64,000 nt of DNA from NCBI GenBank assembly GCA_002433075.1, contig DJHM01000022.1:312911-376910 (forward strand). Reading direction: 5' to 3'. The notes beneath the pieces were generated by a model. It was not told where the DNA came from and ran no database searches. It saw only the letters and a program-made list of their open reading frames with translations. Shown here one piece after another: positions 61,700 through 64,000 of the stretch (positions within the stretch are counted from its first letter, which is position 1; every line of letters begins with the position of its first letter). The stretch is from Latescibacteria bacterium UBA6620. Lineage in GTDB: Bacteria; Latescibacterota; UBA2968. Position numbers and translations under genes: made by a program.

Positions 61700-62259
61700 G
61701 TGGACATCGACCAGGTGCACCAGACCCTCTACGATTCCCCTTACTACGTCGGGCCCGACAGTCATGTTGCCGCCAAAACGTACAACCTGCTGTCCGCCGC
61801 TCTCGAAAGAACGGGTAAGCTCGGCGTGGTCCTGCGTGACCGTGAAGATCTGGTCCTAGTCGGCCCGCACAAAGACGGGATGATCCTCTATCGAATTCGG
61901 TATCCCGAGACCCTACGCGCGATGAACGCGGTCCCGATGCTCGAGCCCTCGGAAACGAACGAAACCGAGCTTGACCTCGCCGTCAATCTCATCGATTCGA
62001 TGGCCACAAGTCTTGAAGACATCGAGATGAAGGATCGGTATCAGGATGCGCTCAAGGAACTGATTCGCGCGAAGATCGACGGCAAGGAAGTCGTGGCCGT
62101 CGCAGAAGAGGAACCGCAGGTCATCGACATTATGTCCGCTCTCAAGCAGAGCATCGAGCAGTCCAAATCGGACCGGCGGCCGATGAAGGGAAGAAGGAAC
62201 CTGCGAAGAAGGCAAAAAAGGCCAAGAAAACACGCGCGAAAAAGGCCAAAGTCGCCTGA
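61700..62259 (+). pseudogene. ku: Ku C-terminal part, fused to LigD ligase remnant
   Basis: In the frame of the ligase remnant, GLEGIV changes without a stop to DIDQVHQTLYDSPYYVGPD, AAKTYNLLSAALERTGKLG and TELDLAVNLIDSM, which are bacterial Ku core and C-terminal motifs. The N-terminal half of Ku is absent, so the junction near 61700 looks like a ligD-ku deletion. A second shift near 62170 moves the Lys/Ala-rich Ku tail (KKEPAKKAKKAKKTRAKK) to another frame ending TGA 62257-62259. End-binding by the product is unlikely. Confidence 0.75.
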
Positions 62260-62540
62260 ACGGCCGATTCCCGTTGGCCGAATCAGGGCTTTTTACTACC
62301 TTCAGCATCGTTATGTAGCACCCTGAAGAAAACACGACGTTGTCCCCGTTCGTCGCCCTCAGCCGTGAGGAAAAGTGGCGCTGGCACCTTCGCAGAGCAG
62401 CCACTGGAAGATTCCCCATCCGTCTACGGACCCCGGCCGCCCCCCTCACGGCCGATCCGCTCCCTATGCGGCAATCAGAAAGTGTTTCTCCCCCGGCACG
62501 TCAGACGAGATCGGCCTGAGCCGGTCCGAGCAGAGACACT

Positions 62541-63155
62541 TTGGCGAAAATCATCGAGTTTCCGGGGCAAAACCGCACCAAAATAGGCTTCAAGCGCGTC
62601 CGGGCGGTCAAGCAGACCGACCTCGAACGGCACGGACAGCTCAACTTGTTCCGCCAGCCGCGGGGCCAGGTCGTGGACCTGCCGCGACAACTGACGCCCT
62701 TCGAAGAAGCCCTCCTTCTTGACGAGCACGACGACGAAAACGCCTCGGCAGCCTACCACCGCGCCATCGATGCCGGAGATTGCGTGGCCGAAGCCTACTG
62801 TAACCTCGGGATCATCGAATCGGAGGCCGGCAAATTCACCGAAGCCTTCGACTGCTTCACCCTCTCGCTCGCAAACGACCCACGCCACTTCGAGTCCCAC
62901 TACAATCTCGGAAATCTGTATCTGGACGAGGGCGACTTCCGACTCGCGCGCCTGCATTATGAAATCTGCGCGGTTCTCGAACCGGACTTCCCGGACACCT
63001 ACTTCAATCTGGGACTCGTACTGGCAATGACCCGCGAGTTCGACCTCGCCAAAGACTCGATCCTCCGCTACAAGGCCCTCGTTCCCGAGCCGGAACGTGT
63101 CAAAGCCGACGAACTCCTTGCCAGCCTGAAGCAATCCCTGACGGCACAGACCTGA
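62541..63155 (+). CDS. TPR-repeat protein
   Basis: Product of 204 aa from TTG 62541. Residues 1-50 are unique (AKIIEFPGQNRTKIGFKRVR, QLNLF), then three TPRs at about 65-160 (AEAYCNLGIIESEAGKFTEA, ESHYNLGNLYLDEGDF, DTYFNLGLVLAMTREF). TPRs form a superhelical protein-binding scaffold. The gene lies downstream of the NHEJ remnants on the same strand; a link is possible but not shown. Undamaged. Confidence 0.85.
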   Translation: MAKIIEFPGQNRTKIGFKRVRAVKQTDLERHGQLNLFRQPRGQVVDLPRQLTPFEEALLLDEHDDENASAAYHRAIDAGDCVAEAYCNLGIIESEAGKFTEAFDCFTLSLANDPRHFESHYNLGNLYLDEGDFRLARLHYEICAVLEPDFPDTYFNLGLVLAMTREFDLAKDSILRYKALVPEPERVKADELLASLKQSLTAQT

Positions 63156-63347
63156 TCTCCGCTGTAGCTGTTGACCCGTCCTCTCAACTTCCCTATGCTG
63201 AATCAGCCATTCAGTCTGCATCCGGGAGGACTCACGTCTTGATCGGACGTGAATCGCTCAATCGTCACCTGACAGAGAGCGCCTGGGGCCTTACTCGAAG
63301 TCTGTCTTCGCGTGAGGCCCGAGGTGCTTTTCTGTGAGGGTCGACAG

Positions 63348-63783
63348 ATGAGCCGAATCATCGTCACAAAAGGTGTCCGGGAATATCGAAGGACCATTCC
63401 GTCCTGCATCATTGACTCGGATGTGGTGCTGGAAATTGGATGCGCGTGGGGGACGACAACCGCACGCCTCTATCGAGGCGCTTCGCCTTGCGATTGGGAT
63501 CGGTAAAGGAAAAGCCCTGGCGAGGGCGAGGATTTCCCATCCCGGAATTCGCTTCGAACGCATCGACGCTTTCGACATCGACTCCGTCAGAACACTCGGA
63601 TTTCATTTCAACAAGATTTACATCGATGTCTCCGGATCCCCAGACATTTACGATGTTCTCAAGCTGACGCTTGCGTATGAAGCTCTGTTCGAGCCCAGCC
63701 TGATCGTCGTAAGGAGCACGAAACTCAAACGATTCGTTCCCAGGCGCAGCACGTGGCCGATTGTATCAGAGCCGATCCCGTAG
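63348..63783 (+). pseudogene. Class I SAM methyltransferase, frameshifted
   Basis: The first frame (MSRIIVTKGVREYRR, SDVVLEIGCAWGTTT) has the motif I glycine pattern and runs into TAA near 63504. In a second phase LRLAIGIGKGKAL continues into RFERIDAFDIDSV, NKIYIDVSGSPDIYDV and LIVVRSTKLKRFV, matching the family's expected next motifs. A one-base gain or two-base loss near 63480 is inferred. GAGGGT precedes the ATG. A methyltransferase that is now inactive or needs a frameshift. Confidence 0.6.
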
Positions 63784-63823
63784 CAGACACCAGTCCTCCA
63801 CCTTTCACGAACGACTGAACTCT

Positions 63824-64000
63824 ATGTCATGTACGGATCGATCACGGGAGCGATCATCGATGCGGATCCTGGGAGGCCTATCCCTCCTGCTTCATCTGAT
63901 CTTGCTCCTCGACTACGCCGGATCCCCCAGCGGGACACCGGTCTTCTGGCGCTACTCAACATCACGTCTACTCTTGATCTGCATCTACGCACTCTTCCTG
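63824..64000 (+). CDS. Membrane protein, N-terminal part (runs off window)
   Basis: 59 codons open to the window edge, from ATG 63824 or a second in-frame ATG at 63860. Hydrophobic stretches LGGLSLLLHLILLL and SRLLLICIYALF suggest two membrane helices. No family recognised in the visible part. Confidence 0.5.
   Translation, partial: MSCTDRSRERSSMRILGGLSLLLHLILLLDYAGSPSGTPVFWRYSTSRLLLICIYALFL

Noticed and set aside
62327..62540. A gene in the gap between ku and the TPR gene
   Set aside because: A plus-strand frame (LSREEKWRWHLRR) is visible but has no family match or ribosome binding site; Pro/Arg-rich composition suggests non-coding sequence.
1..64000. Global reassignment of TAA/TAG to tyrosine in this organism
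   Set aside because: Several intact genes end naturally at TAA or TAG (e.g. the DUF5989-like gene, carbamoyltransferase, both dioxygenases, transketolase C half), and the whole glycan locus uses TAC/TAT with no internal TAA or TAG. Only a few damaged loci show the pattern.
1..64000. CRISPR array, tRNA or rRNA genes, IS elements
   Set aside because: I looked for regular repeats, cloverleaf-like segments and transposase motifs on both strands and saw none that stand up.

Overview
The window looks like one chromosomal stretch of a free-living or host-associated Gram-negative-type bacterium with moderately high GC, possibly from the FCB/Latescibacteria-like part of the tree. The hints are a secreted protein ending in a FlgD-Ig/T9SS-like sorting tail, cohesin/dockerin-like secreted proteins, phytanoyl-CoA dioxygenases, a Wzz-type chain-length protein and an NHEJ (LigD/Ku) locus. 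The taxonomic guess is inference only.

Region 1 (1-43.8 kb, all minus strand, transcribed right to left) is a surface-polysaccharide locus of about 46 genes with almost no spacing; many junctions are ATGA, GTGA or TGATG overlaps, implying translational coupling. From its 5' end it carries a C-methyltransferase, a GT2, a BMP-type lipoprotein, a Gfo/Idh/MocA oxidoreductase, Wzz, GDP-L-fucose synthase, and a fusion of a DegT-fold domain (catalytic Lys replaced by His) with a GT2 domain. A MarR-type regulator fused to a Rossmann-like domain follows, with paired inverted repeats upstream. Next come a nucleotidyltransferase-PfkB fusion in the reverse order of HldE, an epimerase, two tandem DegT aminotransferases, HAD and APH-like enzymes, a split transketolase, a methyltransferase, a zinc dehydrogenase, a third DegT enzyme, a WbuC cupin and a radical SAM enzyme. 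An FkbH-acyl carrier protein-GNAT module with a TIGR04372-like glycosyltransferase precedes membrane proteins, a deacetylase, GT2, YdjC and methyltransferases, and an ABC exporter. The left end is a nonulosonic (sialic/legionaminic-like) acid module: NeuA, NeuB, NeuC, SDR, class III aminotransferase, formyltransferase and a DegT-fold enzyme. The only broken genes in this region are a DUF4956 gene and a VTC-domain gene that appear joined by a deletion.

Region 2 (44.2-47.7 kb) has a plus-strand protein of unrecognised family with receiver-like character, then a minus-strand carbamoyltransferase set flanked by two small membrane proteins, one of them (DUF5989-like, 59 aa) too short for routine ORF calling.

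Region 3 (48-64 kb) is housekeeping and accessory sequence with intact genes (cold-shock protein, two Phytanoyl-CoA dioxygenases, ROK kinase, TIM-barrel isomerase, YggT, response regulator, TPR protein) mixed with damaged ones. A FlgD-Ig-tailed secreted protein, a cohesin/dockerin protein, a ligD-ku locus and a methyltransferase carry frameshifts, and the first three also carry in-frame TAA/TAG codons. Two of these stops replace a tyrosine conserved in LigD. Damage is concentrated here and almost absent from the 43-kb glycan locus, so it looks like real decay more than random sequencing error, although errors cannot be excluded from sequence alone.
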